DNA of 61,317 nucleotides from Ammoniphilus oxalaticus (GCF_003609605.1 NZ_MCHY01000010.1:1-61317); one strand, 5' to 3'. Shown: positions 35,591 through 45,628, counted from the stretch's first letter. The notes: generated from the sequence alone by a model not told the origin. Numbers and translations are program-made.

Positions 35591-38500
35591 ATGTCGAATA
35601 GATTAAGTCCGACCCGTCGTTTAGGGTCAATTTTATTAAGTTTTGTACTTATTTTTCAATTGTTTGGCAGTTCTCTCGGTTATGCGGCGAATCAACATGA
35701 GGCTGCGGATTTAAGAAACTCTCGCGCGCTGGATGGAACAAGCGAGTTGGAAGATGATTCAGAGGCTAATGGACAAATAGAATCAATAGAATTAGTAGAG
35801 GCGGAAGAAGGAACAGAACTAGCTGATTCGAAGGATTCTTTGGAAGCGGACGATGCGCCTAAAGAAAGCGTTGAACAAGCCGTTGAACAAAATGATGATA
35901 AGAAATCATCTGAAGAATCATCTATGGATGAGCCAGAAGATGGAAAGGTTGTCGAAGAAAATGTGGAATTTACCAAGGAAGAATTTGAACTAGACGAAGC
36001 GCTACCAATCGTCTCTGCCAAAGAACAACTGGATAAAAATCTCGCTTTTCTTGTCGAAACGGTGGATAATCCAACGTTTGGCATGATTGAGGGAGAGTGG
36101 ACGATTCTGTCCTTAGCGCGAGCGAATTACACTGTGCCGCATGGATATTATGAACTCTACTACGAGAACGTGGAAAGAGAAGTTTCGATCGAGTTTGAGA
36201 AAGAACGAAATCAAGGGAAGCTGGATCGGAATAAAGGAACAGAACATTCTCGCTTGATTTTAGGCCTAACCGCAATCGGAAAAGGCTTTGACGATGTGGC
36301 AGGATATGACATAAGAGAGGCATTAGCCGATTTTGATTTTGTGACGAGACAAGGCATCAATGGTCCGATTTTCGCTTTGATCGCGCTGGATACAAAAGGG
36401 TTCGACGTCCCCGTTCAAGAAGGAATCGACAATCCGTTAACGAGGGACAAAGCGATTGATTATATTTTAGAACGTGAAATTGACGGCGGCGGGTGGGCTC
36501 TAGCTGGAAATATATCTGACCCTGATATTACTGGGATGGCGATTCAAGGATTGACGCCCTACTACGATACGCGTTCGGATGTAAAAGAAGCAGTCGATCG
36601 AGCGGTTGCTTGGTTGTCCGAAGCTCAGAAGGAAGACGGAAAATACGCAAGCTGGGGCGTGGTTAATAGCGAAAGCATCGCGCAAGTGATTGTTGCCTTG
36701 ACAGCGCTCGGGATTGACCCGCATACCGATGAGCGATTCATTAAAAATGGAACATCAGCAGTTGACGCATTGCTTACCTTTGCAATTCCAACGGGAGGAT
36801 TCGCTCATAACGTAGACGGCAGTGTCGACGGAATGGCGACAGAACAAGGAACTTACGCGCTGGTTGCTTATGACCGTTTTGTAAACGGGCAAAATCGACT
36901 GTACGATATGACGGACGTTGTTTCTCGTGAAGAACCAGCAGAAGACGATGGGAGTGGGGGTGACGAACAGCGTTTTTCAGTTAAAGAGCAACTTGATAAT
37001 ACGCTAGCCTATCTAGTTGAAACTGTAGACAACCCGGCAATTGGCACGATAGGCGGCGAGTGGACGATTCTCTCATTGGCTCGAGCAAACTATCTTGTGC
37101 CAGATGGTTATTATGATCGGTATTACCGAAACGCAGAAAATGAAGTTGCTAAAAAGTTCGAAGAAAATGAAGGAAAACTTGATGTACACAAAGGGACGGA
37201 GCACTCTCGCTTAATTTTAGGATTGACCGCCATTGGCAAAGACGTTGGTGATGTAGCGGGATACGACATTAAAGAAGCTTTGGCTGATTTTAACTATGTC
37301 AAATGGCAAGGGATTAATGGCCCAATCTTTTTCCTTATTGCGTTCGATACAAAAGGTTATGCCGTCCCAGCTAAGGCCGAGGTAGCGAATCAGACGACGA
37401 GGGAAAAGGCGATCAATTTTATTTTAGAAGAAGAGATTGACGGTGGTGGATGGGCTTTATGGGGGACTACTCCAGATGTTGACATTACAGGGATGGCGAT
37501 TCAAGCATTAACACCGTATTACGAATCTGACCCTAAAGTAAAAGCAGCCATCGATCGGGCGATTGATTGGTTATCTGACATCCAAGAGGCAGATGGAACC
37601 TATACTAGTTGGGGATCGCCAAATATTGAGAGTATTGCGCAGGTCATTGTAGCCTTAACAGGACTAAATATTGACCCGCATACGGATAAGCGATTTGTTA
37701 AGAACGGAACATCAGCGTTAGAGGCTTTACTTGCCTTTACAGCTTCAGAAGGTGGGTTCAAACATATATCGACTGGGAAAGTAGATCCCATGTCCACTGA
37801 TCAAGGAACCTACGCGTTAGTCGCTTATGACCGATTTGTAAACGGCGAAACTCGACTGTACGATATGACGGATGTTGTTTCCACGGAGGAACCGACAGAA
37901 GAGCCTGAAGAAAAGGATCCGAGTGAGTCATCGCTTACAGTCTCTGGTTTAACAGATGGCGAAAAAGTAACATCAAAAGAAATCACATTTACCATTAACG
38001 GCCAAAATGTGAAAGACCTGCTTGTCAAATTAAATGGGGAAACAATCACGGGAACGGACGGTACGTACCGCGCGACGCTAACGGACGGTAAAAATACGAT
38101 CACTATCGAAATAACCGATGCAGCGGGTAACAAGCGAGATGAGACGTACACCCTATTTTATGAGCGTACGAGTGGTTCACCGGGCAACACAAGTGACTCT
38201 TCTAAGAAAGGTTCAATCACACTATCCATCGACAAGCTCACGATAAATCGCGGCTATGTTTTACCAGCTACAACAGTTGAATTTAGCGCAGGCGAAAGCG
38301 TGTGGGATGTGCTGCGACGTGAAATGGATGAACGCGGTATATCTTACTCATCTTCGTTTTCAGGAAAATACAACAGCATTTACGTTGAATCGATCGCTGG
38401 CGACGGCGAATTTGATCATGGCAGCGGCAGCGGTTGGATGTACAATGTTAACGGTAAGTATCCTGATTATGGAGCGAGTAGACATACATTAAAAGACGGT

Positions 38501-40792
38501 GACGTTGTTCAATGGCGTTACACGACAAATCTAGGCCAAGACCTTGGACAGGACATGAGCCGCTGGGAAGACCAGCCTGTTCCAGGTGGTGGTGTTCCAG
38601 TCGCAAGGAAGCCAGGAGATAAAAATCCTGTCTTGCAAATTCCTGAGGATGTAAAAGAAGACCATACGGTCAAAATCTCTAAAGATTTGCTTGATACGGA
38701 AAATATTACGATCAAGCTTCCAAAGGGAGCGACAGCAAAACAATTTATCAATTTAGCGGATGTAAAGGATCGCATTCCAAAGGTGACGATTGAGGCTGAA
38801 GATAAAAGCTTTGTAATCGAGAAAGATACGAAGTTAATGTCGGGGAACGCGCTTTTGGAATTGTTTACTTCCCTAAGTAAGGATGAAAAAGTAGACGATA
38901 TCATTACAAAACAACATCCGGATCAGAGCATTAAAATCGAAGATGCTTTTTCGATGGGGAATGCTGAGGGGACAGTTATATTTGATAACCCTGTTACACT
39001 TACTTTGAAAGGGAAGGGTAAGCAAAATCATCAAGTCGGTTTCATTGAACAAGATGCGTTTACGCCGATTGAAATCTATGAATCGGACAAAGAAGGGCAA
39101 CGCGCCACAAAGGGTGAAAAACTACAAACGTATGCCTATGTGGATGGCGATGACCTCATTATTAAAACAAATCACTTTACGACGTTTGTTTTATATACAG
39201 AACAAAAGCTAGAGTCGGAAGTTAAATCGAGCGCAACAGCAGTTGAATTAAATCTCGCGAACATCTATAAAGACGCGGATCTCATTGCCAATTGGGCTTA
39301 TCCGTCGATTCAGGAAGCGACGCAAAGAGGTTTAGTAGGTGGCTACAATGGCAACATTCAACCAAAACACAATGTGACGCGGGCTGAGTTCGCGACGATG
39401 TTTGTTGGCGCGCTTGGCTTAGACAGCCCGACGGACAAGACGATTTCCTTCACGGACGTAAAAGAAGGCGATTGGTTCTATCCAGCGGTCAATGCCGCAT
39501 ATAAAGAAGGGATTGTATCCGGTTATGACGGCAAGTTCCATCCGAATAAGACGATTAGTCGTGAAGAGATGGCTTCGATGTTGCAACGAGGCTTGCGTTT
39601 AGCGGCGCAAGGCGATCCGATTTCCTTTGCGGATGAACAACGCATCGCTGACTGGGCGAAAGCAGCGACACAAGCGGTCGCCTCGACTGACATTATGGTT
39701 GGTTATGATGGCGCCTTCCATCCGAAAGATCAGGCGACGAGAGAGATGGCTGTTGTTGTCGCTTTGAAGGCGTACCATTATAATAGAGAGGGAGCGTTGC
39801 CTGTCGTTCAGCCAACGGTTGTTAAACCGACAGTTGAAGACAAGGAGCAACTTGTCCACAAGGACGTTCAACAACAGATCGCTCAAACAGCGGCTCATAT
39901 TCAGCAGACCAATCCATCTCCGATTGTCGCGACGATTGGCGGAGAGTGGTCCGTGTTTGGGGTCGCTCGTTCGGGAGAACCTGTTTCGAAACAATTCTAT
40001 GAGAACTACTATGCCAATTTAGAAAAAACGTTAACTGAAAAATCAGGCGTGCTGCACCGTGTGAAATATACGGAGTACGATCGCGTGATCTTGGCGTTAG
40101 CCGCGCTCGGTAAAGACATTACGAATGTGGCGGGCTATGACTTACGCGAACCGCTCGCTGATTTTGAGACGTTGACGATTCAAGGCATTAACGGTCCGAT
40201 TTTCGCCTTAATCGCATTAGATAGTCAAAACTATGAGATTCCAATCGTCGAAGGCGTGGCAACGCAAACGACGCGAGAGCGATTGATCGAATTTATTTTA
40301 AATCGAGAAATTGCGGGCGGCGGTTGGGCATTGGGCGAAAATCCAGTTCAAGCCGATCCTGATATTACAGGGATGGCGATTCAAGGCTTAACGCCTTACT
40401 ACGAGACGAATCCAGACGTTCGCGCGGCCGTTGATCGCGGCATTGCGTGGCTGTCCAAAGTCCAAAAGGCGGACGGCGGATTTGCGAGTTGGGGTTCAGT
40501 CAACTCAGAAAGTACAGCCCAAGTGATTGTCGCATTAGCTGGCCTGGGCATCGATCCGCATACGGATTCAAGGTTTGTCAAGAACGGCCAGTCGGTTGTT
40601 GATTCGCTGTTAAGTTTTGCGGTGTCTGGCGGTGGTTTTTATCACGTGAAGCCAGGCGGCGTAAGCAATGGCGGAGCGGAACCAGGCGTTGTCGATCCAA
40701 TGGCGACGGACCAATCTTTATACGCGCTCGTTGCGTATCAACGATTCGTGAACAAAGACAATCGTCTTTATGACTTAACCGATGTAAAATAA
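35591..40792 (+). CDS. SLH-anchored intrinsic-factor-like protein: three alpha/alpha toroids plus DUF4430
   Basis: A 1733-residue surface protein. In order: signal peptide (1-32), acidic linker (34-135), toroid 1 (about 137-447), toroid 2 (about 465-765), Ig-like module (about 780-860), DUF4430 (about 873-985; SGWMYNVNGKYPDYGASR), beta-rich region (about 1015-1205), three SLH repeats (about 1223-1400; NVTRAEFATM, TISREEMASM) and toroid 3 (about 1415-1733). Each toroid repeats the same landmarks: GEWTILSLARANY, EHSRLILGLTAIGK, QGINGPIF, GGGWAL, DITGMAIQ and IAQVIVAL. A toroid plus a DUF4430-type beta domain is the architecture of intrinsic factor and transcobalamin. The upstream B12 riboswitch and downstream ECF transporter argue for cobalamin capture at the cell surface. 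Ligand binding is inferred. Confidence 0.9.
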   Translation: MSNRLSPTRRLGSILLSFVLIFQLFGSSLGYAANQHEAADLRNSRALDGTSELEDDSEANGQIESIELVEAEEGTELADSKDSLEADDAPKESVEQAVEQNDDKKSSEESSMDEPEDGKVVEENVEFTKEEFELDEALPIVSAKEQLDKNLAFLVETVDNPTFGMIEGEWTILSLARANYTVPHGYYELYYENVEREVSIEFEKERNQGKLDRNKGTEHSRLILGLTAIGKGFDDVAGYDIREALADFDFVTRQGINGPIFALIALDTKGFDVPVQEGIDNPLTRDKAIDYILEREIDGGGWALAGNISDPDITGMAIQGLTPYYDTRSDVKEAVDRAVAWLSEAQKEDGKYASWGVVNSESIAQVIVALTALGIDPHTDERFIKNGTSAVDALLTFAIPTGGFAHNVDGSVDGMATEQGTYALVAYDRFVNGQNRLYDMTDVVSREEPAEDDGSGGDEQRFSVKEQLDNTLAYLVETVDNPAIGTIGGEWTILSLARANYLVPDGYYDRYYRNAENEVAKKFEENEGKLDVHKGTEHSRLILGLTAIGKDVGDVAGYDIKEALADFNYVKWQGINGPIFFLIAFDTKGYAVPAKAEVANQTTREKAINFILEEEIDGGGWALWGTTPDVDITGMAIQALTPYYESDPKVKAAIDRAIDWLSDIQEADGTYTSWGSPNIESIAQVIVALTGLNIDPHTDKRFVKNGTSALEALLAFTASEGGFKHISTGKVDPMSTDQGTYALVAYDRFVNGETRLYDMTDVVSTEEPTEEPEEKDPSESSLTVSGLTDGEKVTSKEITFTINGQNVKDLLVKLNGETITGTDGTYRATLTDGKNTITIEITDAAGNKRDETYTLFYERTSGSPGNTSDSSKKGSITLSIDKLTINRGYVLPATTVEFSAGESVWDVLRREMDERGISYSSSFSGKYNSIYVESIAGDGEFDHGSGSGWMYNVNGKYPDYGASRHTLKDGDVVQWRYTTNLGQDLGQDMSRWEDQPVPGGGVPVARKPGDKNPVLQIPEDVKEDHTVKISKDLLDTENITIKLPKGATAKQFINLADVKDRIPKVTIEAEDKSFVIEKDTKLMSGNALLELFTSLSKDEKVDDIITKQHPDQSIKIEDAFSMGNAEGTVIFDNPVTLTLKGKGKQNHQVGFIEQDAFTPIEIYESDKEGQRATKGEKLQTYAYVDGDDLIIKTNHFTTFVLYTEQKLESEVKSSATAVELNLANIYKDADLIANWAYPSIQEATQRGLVGGYNGNIQPKHNVTRAEFATMFVGALGLDSPTDKTISFTDVKEGDWFYPAVNAAYKEGIVSGYDGKFHPNKTISREEMASMLQRGLRLAAQGDPISFADEQRIADWAKAATQAVASTDIMVGYDGAFHPKDQATREMAVVVALKAYHYNREGALPVVQPTVVKPTVEDKEQLVHKDVQQQIAQTAAHIQQTNPSPIVATIGGEWSVFGVARSGEPVSKQFYENYYANLEKTLTEKSGVLHRVKYTEYDRVILALAALGKDITNVAGYDLREPLADFETLTIQGINGPIFALIALDSQNYEIPIVEGVATQTTRERLIEFILNREIAGGGWALGENPVQADPDITGMAIQGLTPYYETNPDVRAAVDRGIAWLSKVQKADGGFASWGSVNSESTAQVIVALAGLGIDPHTDSRFVKNGQSVVDSLLSFAVSGGGFYHVKPGGVSNGGAEPGVVDPMATDQSLYALVAYQRFVNKDNRLYDLTDVK

Positions 40793-40860
40793 AATACGTT
40801 TGTTGCAAAAGGAGGGTGGAAGAAATTTCACCCTTCTTTAAAATTAACGGAGGTGAAACG

Positions 40861-41814
40861 ATGAGAAACAAAAAGGTCATTTTTGGAGCGGTGATCGCCG
40901 TCCTGCTAATCTTAGCCTTTTTTATTGGAGGCGACCGCGATGTGACTCCCTTGCAATCGGAGGAGGCAAGCACAACCACGCGCCTTTCTGACAGCGGCGC
41001 TGATAATAACAAGGAAAAAGAAGAATCGGATTTCGAAGAGGAGACGGAAAAATCAGATTCAGCTGCGCAAACATCCGACGAAAAAGAAGTAAAACCAGCT
41101 GAAGAGGGTGAAGCGAAACAAGCAGCTGAGCAAGATTCCGTTGCGCAAGAAGGGAAGCAAACGCAAACAGCAGAACGCGCTCCACCGGAGCAAGCGACGC
41201 CAGCGAGTCCACCCGCGGCTCCCGTTGAGAAAAAGGTAGATCACGCGCCCGCCCAACAAAAAGCGGAAAAGGCAAAAATCATCGCTCAAGATCAGGCAAA
41301 CAAGGATAAAAAGGATAAGTACCTCACGGACCCTGTTCCCGCAGGAAAGCCAAAGCCTGTTGAACCGCAAGATGTCATCGTCGATAAAAAGAAACCATTG
41401 ACCGCGACGCTGTCCGTAACGAGTAAGACGATTTTAAACAATATGCATCTCTTCAATAAAAACAAGCTGGAGGTGCTGCCCGCAGACGGTGTCATTTACG
41501 CGCCGCGGAAGGTGACTTTTTATGAAGGAGAGTCTGTTTTTGATGTGCTGTTAAGAGAGATGCGCAGCAATAAAATTCATATGGAGTTTACGATGACGCC
41601 CGTCTACAATAGCCATTATATCGAAGGGATTAATAATATTTATGAGTTTGATTGCGGCGAACTGAGCGGTTGGATGTATAAAGTGAATGGCTGGTTCCCG
41701 AATTACGGGGCGAGTCGCTACTATTTGAAAGATGGCGACGTAATTGACTGGGTGTATACGTGTGACTTAGGTAGGGACATTGGCGGCGCAGCGGGGGTTA
41801 TAGGGGGACAATAA
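40861..41814 (+). CDS. membrane-anchored DUF4430 protein, probable B12 relay
   Basis: This encodes 317 residues from ATG 40861 with GGAGGTGA upstream. One N-terminal membrane helix (about 5-23) acts as an anchor. A long Glu/Ala/Lys/Pro-rich spacer (about 25-175) follows, able to cross much of the wall. A C-terminal DUF4430 domain (about 178-317) has FYEGESVFDVLLREM, LSGWMYKVNGWFPNYGASRY and VYTCDLGRDIGG. Two cysteines (FDCGELSG, YTCDLGR) could form a disulfide. It ends three bases before the EcfT gene. Its place suggests handover from surface protein to the transporter. Confidence 0.85.
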   Translation: MRNKKVIFGAVIAVLLILAFFIGGDRDVTPLQSEEASTTTRLSDSGADNNKEKEESDFEEETEKSDSAAQTSDEKEVKPAEEGEAKQAAEQDSVAQEGKQTQTAERAPPEQATPASPPAAPVEKKVDHAPAQQKAEKAKIIAQDQANKDKKDKYLTDPVPAGKPKPVEPQDVIVDKKKPLTATLSVTSKTILNNMHLFNKNKLEVLPADGVIYAPRKVTFYEGESVFDVLLREMRSNKIHMEFTMTPVYNSHYIEGINNIYEFDCGELSGWMYKVNGWFPNYGASRYYLKDGDVIDWVYTCDLGRDIGGAAGVIGGQ

Positions 41815-41816
41815 GC

Positions 41817-42710
41817 ATGACAAACGATCCTTTTGCTCGACTTCATCCAAGCATTATTTTTTTCTACTTTGTGTCCGTTATTTTATTTAGCATGTTTTTC
41901 ATGCACCCTATTTTTCAAGCGATTGCTTTTATTAGCAGTTTTACGTATTCGATTATGTTGAAAGGCAAAAAAGGGGTGACATTCAATCTCCTTTATTTAA
42001 TGCCGATGTTACTCGTTATGGCTATTTTAAACCCCGCGTTCAATCATCAGGGGGTCACGATTCTATTTTATTTAAAAAGCGGCAACCCGATTACGTTGGA
42101 ATCGATCTTGTACGGGGTGGCGGCGGCATTTATGTTTATCACTGTTATTTTATGGTTCTCCTGTTATAACGCGGTTATGACATCGGATAAATTTATTTAT
42201 TTGTTCGGCAAAATTATTCCAAAATTATCGTTGGTTTTTTCGATGACGTTGCGGTTTGTGCCGATGTATACCGAACAGCTGAAGGAAATCGCCCGCGCTC
42301 AAGAGGCGCTAGGCAGGGGCGTGGCGCAGGGAAATGTGATCCAGCGGGCAAAAAACGGGATGAACATTTTATCGATGATGACGACATGGGCCTTGGAAAA
42401 TGCGGTCGAAACAGCAGACTCGATGAATTCAAGGGGCTATGGTCTGCCCGGCAGAACGAGTTTTTCCATCTTCCGTTTTGATCAAAGGGACAAACTTATG
42501 CTGCTCGCCCTGATCGGATTGGATGCAACCATTTTCATCGGCGCGGCAATGGGAGAGAATACGATTCGATTTTATCCTTCGATAACGTTAGCGGATCTGA
42601 CGTTGTTCAGTCTGGCCATCTATCTAGCCTATTTTATTTTTTGCGTCATACCGATACTTCTACATCTACAGGAGGCTATGAAATGGAAGCGTATCGAATC
42701 GAGCATGTAA
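41817..42710 (+). CDS. ECF transporter transmembrane component EcfT
   Basis: A 297-residue polytopic membrane protein of the CbiQ/EcfT family. It links the S component to the two ATPases. The cytoplasmic coupling-helix signatures are visible: ARAQEALGRGV and ADSMNSRGYGLPGRT. ATG follows GGGGGACA. It overlaps the ATPase gene by 28 bases, so translation is coupled. Most bacilli share one EcfT among many S components; this one is dedicated to a B12-riboswitch operon. Confidence 0.88.
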   Translation: MTNDPFARLHPSIIFFYFVSVILFSMFFMHPIFQAIAFISSFTYSIMLKGKKGVTFNLLYLMPMLLVMAILNPAFNHQGVTILFYLKSGNPITLESILYGVAAAFMFITVILWFSCYNAVMTSDKFIYLFGKIIPKLSLVFSMTLRFVPMYTEQLKEIARAQEALGRGVAQGNVIQRAKNGMNILSMMTTWALENAVETADSMNSRGYGLPGRTSFSIFRFDQRDKLMLLALIGLDATIFIGAAMGENTIRFYPSITLADLTLFSLAIYLAYFIFCVIPILLHLQEAMKWKRIESSM

Positions 42711-44359
42711 ATTTTACGTATCCCGAAGCGGACGAGCAGGCGCTAAAAGACGTTACGCTGATCATTGAGAGCGGCGAATTTGTGACCGTGTGCGGGCGGT
42801 CTGGATCTGGAAAAAGCACGTTGTTACGGCATTTGAAGCCAGTCCATACGCCGCATGGGAAGCGAACAGGAGATATTTTTTTCTTTCAGGAGCCATTGGA
42901 GAAGCTGGACCCGCGTAGACAAGTGTCGGAAATCGGGTTTGTGTTTCAAAACCCGGACAATCAATTAGTGACTGAAAAGGTTTGGCATGAGCTCGCGTTT
43001 GGTTTGGAAAGTTTAGGATACGATCAACAGGCGATCCGACTTCGCGTCGCGGAAATGGCGAGTTACTTCGGAATACATACGTGGTTTCATCAGAAGGTGA
43101 CAGACTTGTCGGGCGGTCAAAAGCAGATTCTAAATTTGGCGTCGATTATGGCGATGCAACCTGCTGCGCTCGTGTTGGATGAACCGACCTCTCAACTGGA
43201 TCCGATTGCGGCCGCTAACTTTTTAGACACGTTAAAAAAGATCAATCGCGAGCTTGGGGTCACGATTATTTTATCGGAGCACCGTTTGGAGGAAGTCGCG
43301 CCCATTTCCGATCGACTGTTTGTGATGGATGAGGGACGGCTGATCGCTGATGGGACGCCAAGAGAAGTGGGCGTGCGATTAAATCAGATCAACCACCCGA
43401 TGTTTTGGGCGATGCCGACCGCGCTGCGTCTAGCAAAAGGCGTGGAAGACGCAGCGGATTGTCCACTAACGATCAATGAAGGACGACGCTGGATCGATCA
43501 CTACATGAAGGATAAACAACATCATTACACGGCGCCTGCCGGGCAAGAGGGTGACGCGCTTGAATCGAACAAGCCTGTTATCGAGTTGAAGGAAGTATGG
43601 TTCCGCTATGAGAAGAAGTCAACGGATATCATCAAAGATTTATCGCTGACGATCCGACAAGGGGAGTTTTGTTGCATCGTCGGGGGCAACGGCGTCGGTA
43701 AATCAACCGCGCTATCGGTGATCAGTGGGTTGAATACGCCGTATCGGGGACGCGTCTTCTTACATGGCAAAGAAGCGCGTAAGATTCCAGTCAAGGAGCG
43801 GTTTACGAATAACTTAGGGATTCTCCCGCAAGACCCGAAGAGCTTATTTTTGAAGAAGACGGTAGAACTCGACTTAAGGGAGATGATTGCCGAAAGCCGC
43901 ATGAGTGAAGAAGAGCGGGAGCGAAGGATTAGGGACGCGTTGGCGTTGGCCGAATTAGAAGATAAGCGTTCGATGCATCCGTATGATTTAAGCGGAGGCG
44001 AGCAACAGCGGGCGGCGCTTGCAAAAGTGTTATTATTGGAGCCACAGATATTGTTGCTGGATGAACCGACAAAAGGACTGGACGCCTTTTATAAAGAGAA
44101 ATTCGCTGAGATGCTGCTTAAGCTAAAGCAGCAAGGGGTGACGATTGTGATGGTTTCGCATGATATTGAGTTTTGCGCCAAATTTGCGGATACATGCGCC
44201 CTGTTTTTTGATGGAAGTATCGTCACGAAAAATGAGACGAGAATGTTTTTTGCGGGGAACAGTTTTTATACGACCGCGGCTAACCGCATCGCCCGGCATA
44301 TTTGCCAAGAAGTCGTTACGACCGAGGATGTGATTGAACTATGTCGGACAAGCAGCTAA
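42683..44359 (+). CDS. fused EcfA-EcfA' ATPase of ECF transporter
   Basis: This encodes 558 residues from ATG 42683, with AGGAGG upstream. Two complete ABC ATPase domains lie in tandem. Domain 1: Walker A GRSGSGKST, signature LSGGQKQ, Walker B LVLDEPTSQLD, H-loop ILSEHRL. Domain 2: Walker A GGNGVGKST, signature LSGGEQQR, Walker B LLLDEPTKGLD, H-loop MVSHDIE. Usual group II systems have EcfA and EcfA' as separate genes; the fusion is typical of dedicated systems. It overlaps EcfT upstream (28 bases) and the S component downstream (19 bases). Confidence 0.92.
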   Translation: MEAYRIEHVNFTYPEADEQALKDVTLIIESGEFVTVCGRSGSGKSTLLRHLKPVHTPHGKRTGDIFFFQEPLEKLDPRRQVSEIGFVFQNPDNQLVTEKVWHELAFGLESLGYDQQAIRLRVAEMASYFGIHTWFHQKVTDLSGGQKQILNLASIMAMQPAALVLDEPTSQLDPIAAANFLDTLKKINRELGVTIILSEHRLEEVAPISDRLFVMDEGRLIADGTPREVGVRLNQINHPMFWAMPTALRLAKGVEDAADCPLTINEGRRWIDHYMKDKQHHYTAPAGQEGDALESNKPVIELKEVWFRYEKKSTDIIKDLSLTIRQGEFCCIVGGNGVGKSTALSVISGLNTPYRGRVFLHGKEARKIPVKERFTNNLGILPQDPKSLFLKKTVELDLREMIAESRMSEEERERRIRDALALAELEDKRSMHPYDLSGGEQQRAALAKVLLLEPQILLLDEPTKGLDAFYKEKFAEMLLKLKQQGVTIVMVSHDIEFCAKFADTCALFFDGSIVTKNETRMFFAGNSFYTTAANRIARHICQEVVTTEDVIELCRTSS

Positions 44360-45075
44360 CGGGCGGGAATCGAACAAAACGAACGGCTTTGTCCGCCTTT
44401 TTTATTTTGTTCGTTATTCCGCTCACGATTTTTGTAGGAATCTTTTTTTTAAATGATCGAAAGTACTACTTTATTAGTTTGTTGATCATCACATACACTT
44501 TGATTCCATTCGCGATGGTGTTTGAAAAGAGGGAGCCGCAAGCACGCGAATTGATTATTATCGCGGTTCTCGCTTCGATTGGCGTTGCGGGGAGGGCTGC
44601 ATTTTTCATGTTGCCGCAGTTTAAACCGGTTGTCGCGATTGTGATCATTACGGGGATTAGTTTAGGAGCGGAAGCGGGGTTTTTGGTCGGGGCGACGGTC
44701 GGCTTCGTTTCTAACTTCTTTTTCGGGCAAGGGCCTTGGACCCCGTGGCAAATGTTTTGCTTTGGAATTATTGGCTTTTTGGCGGGTATTTTATTTCAAA
44801 AAGGCTGGCTCAAAAAAACGAAGCTTTCTTTGTGCATTTACGGCGGACTAGCGACCTTTTTCATTTATGGGGGATTGATCAATCTTGGCAGTCTGCTCAT
44901 GTTTACCGCTGAGTTTTCCTGGAAGGCTTTGCTTGCCGCGTATATTTCAGGCTTTGGGTTTGATCTTGTGCATACGATCGCGACTGTCTTTTTCTTATAC
45001 GTCATCTCGCAGCCTTTTATTGAAAAGATCGATCGGATGAAGGTGAAATATGGTTTGTTGGATGGAAGGGAGTGA
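44341..45075 (+). CDS. ECF transporter S component, probably for cobalamin
   Basis: A 244-residue integral membrane protein with about six to seven helices. N-terminal KRTALSAFFILFVIPLT is followed by a conserved-looking loop with FKPVVAIVIITGISLGAEAGFLVGA and the glycine/aromatic FFFGQGPWTPWQMFCFGIIGF, as seen in S components of several vitamins. I do not match it to a named B12 S component (CbrT, BtuM); the substrate is inferred from the riboswitch and from the toroid/DUF4430 proteins. The start overlaps the ATPase gene. A terminator ends the operon. Confidence 0.82.
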   Translation: MSDKQLTGGNRTKRTALSAFFILFVIPLTIFVGIFFLNDRKYYFISLLIITYTLIPFAMVFEKREPQARELIIIAVLASIGVAGRAAFFMLPQFKPVVAIVIITGISLGAEAGFLVGATVGFVSNFFFGQGPWTPWQMFCFGIIGFLAGILFQKGWLKKTKLSLCIYGGLATFFIYGGLINLGSLLMFTAEFSWKALLAAYISGFGFDLVHTIATVFFLYVISQPFIEKIDRMKVKYGLLDGRE

Positions 45076-45078
45076 GCA

Positions 45079-45120
45079 ACAAAAAGTAAGACTTCCGTTA
45101 ACGGAAGTCTTACTTTTTAC
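45079..45120. terminator. bidirectional terminator closing the ECF operon
   Basis: AAAAAGTAAGACTTCCG and its exact complement form a 17-bp stem around TTAA. Runs of A and T flank it on both sides, so it serves both the ECF operon and the convergent 109-residue gene. Confidence 0.9.
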
Positions 45121-45130
45121 GCGTGTAACA

Positions 45131-45460
45131 CTAATGTTTAAACTCGCTGCCTTCTTCTTTCATGAATTGCTCATAAATTTTGCGCATTTCTTCTTCTTCG
45201 GCAGGGGCTAATTTTTCTTTTTCGTTTTCTTTGACCGCTTTTTCCAAATCCTGCTGGATCGCTTCCTCATCCGCTGCGGTGAGCTTTCCATTTTTGCGGA
45301 GCGCGGCGTAATAGGTTTGTCCCGCCTCGAGCGTTAATTCTTTTAAATATTCATGCTCGGGCATTCTGCCGTAATTCGATAAAAACTTACGATACACTTC
45401 TTTTTTATTTTCGAGTTGTTCCTCTTTATCTGGTCCAAATAATGATTTTAAAAATGACAT
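45131..45460 (-). CDS. small charged cytoplasmic protein of unknown function
   Basis: 109 residues, mostly helical, Glu/Lys-rich. N-terminus MSFLKSLFGPDKEEQ could be amphipathic; the rest includes YGRMPEHEYLKELTLEAGQTYY and a highly charged C-terminus. AGGCGGTGATT precedes ATG. No signal peptide or known motif was recognised. It is convergent with the ECF operon and divergent from the S41 protease gene. Confidence 0.7.
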   Translation of the reverse strand: MSFLKSLFGPDKEEQLENKKEVYRKFLSNYGRMPEHEYLKELTLEAGQTYYAALRKNGKLTAADEEAIQQDLEKAVKENEKEKLAPAEEEEMRKIYEQFMKEEGSEFKH

Positions 45461-45628
45461 GCAATCACCGCCTTGATTTATTTCACCTAATGTTCATCAT
45501 AAATGATCTATGCTTAAATATCCAACGTTATAGTTCGATCTACTCAAATTACCAAATCTAGCTCGAAAGCCCACCAGACCTTGCCTAAAATTTGGTAAAC
45601 TAGATATATAGACTAAGGGAGGTACACG

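Noticed and set aside
35692-36084. 130-residue minus-strand Ser-rich open frame
   Set aside because: It is the antisense of the acidic linker of the 1733-residue protein; no start signal.
36004-37880. Prenyltransferase or squalene cyclase activity for the toroid repeats
   Set aside because: The toroid fold is shared, but no DxDD-type catalytic motif was seen and the proteins are exported beside DUF4430 domains and a B12 riboswitch.
40816-40860. Upstream start for the tethered DUF4430 protein
   Set aside because: ATG 40861 has GGAGGTGA at proper spacing and begins directly with the membrane anchor; the extension would cover that site.
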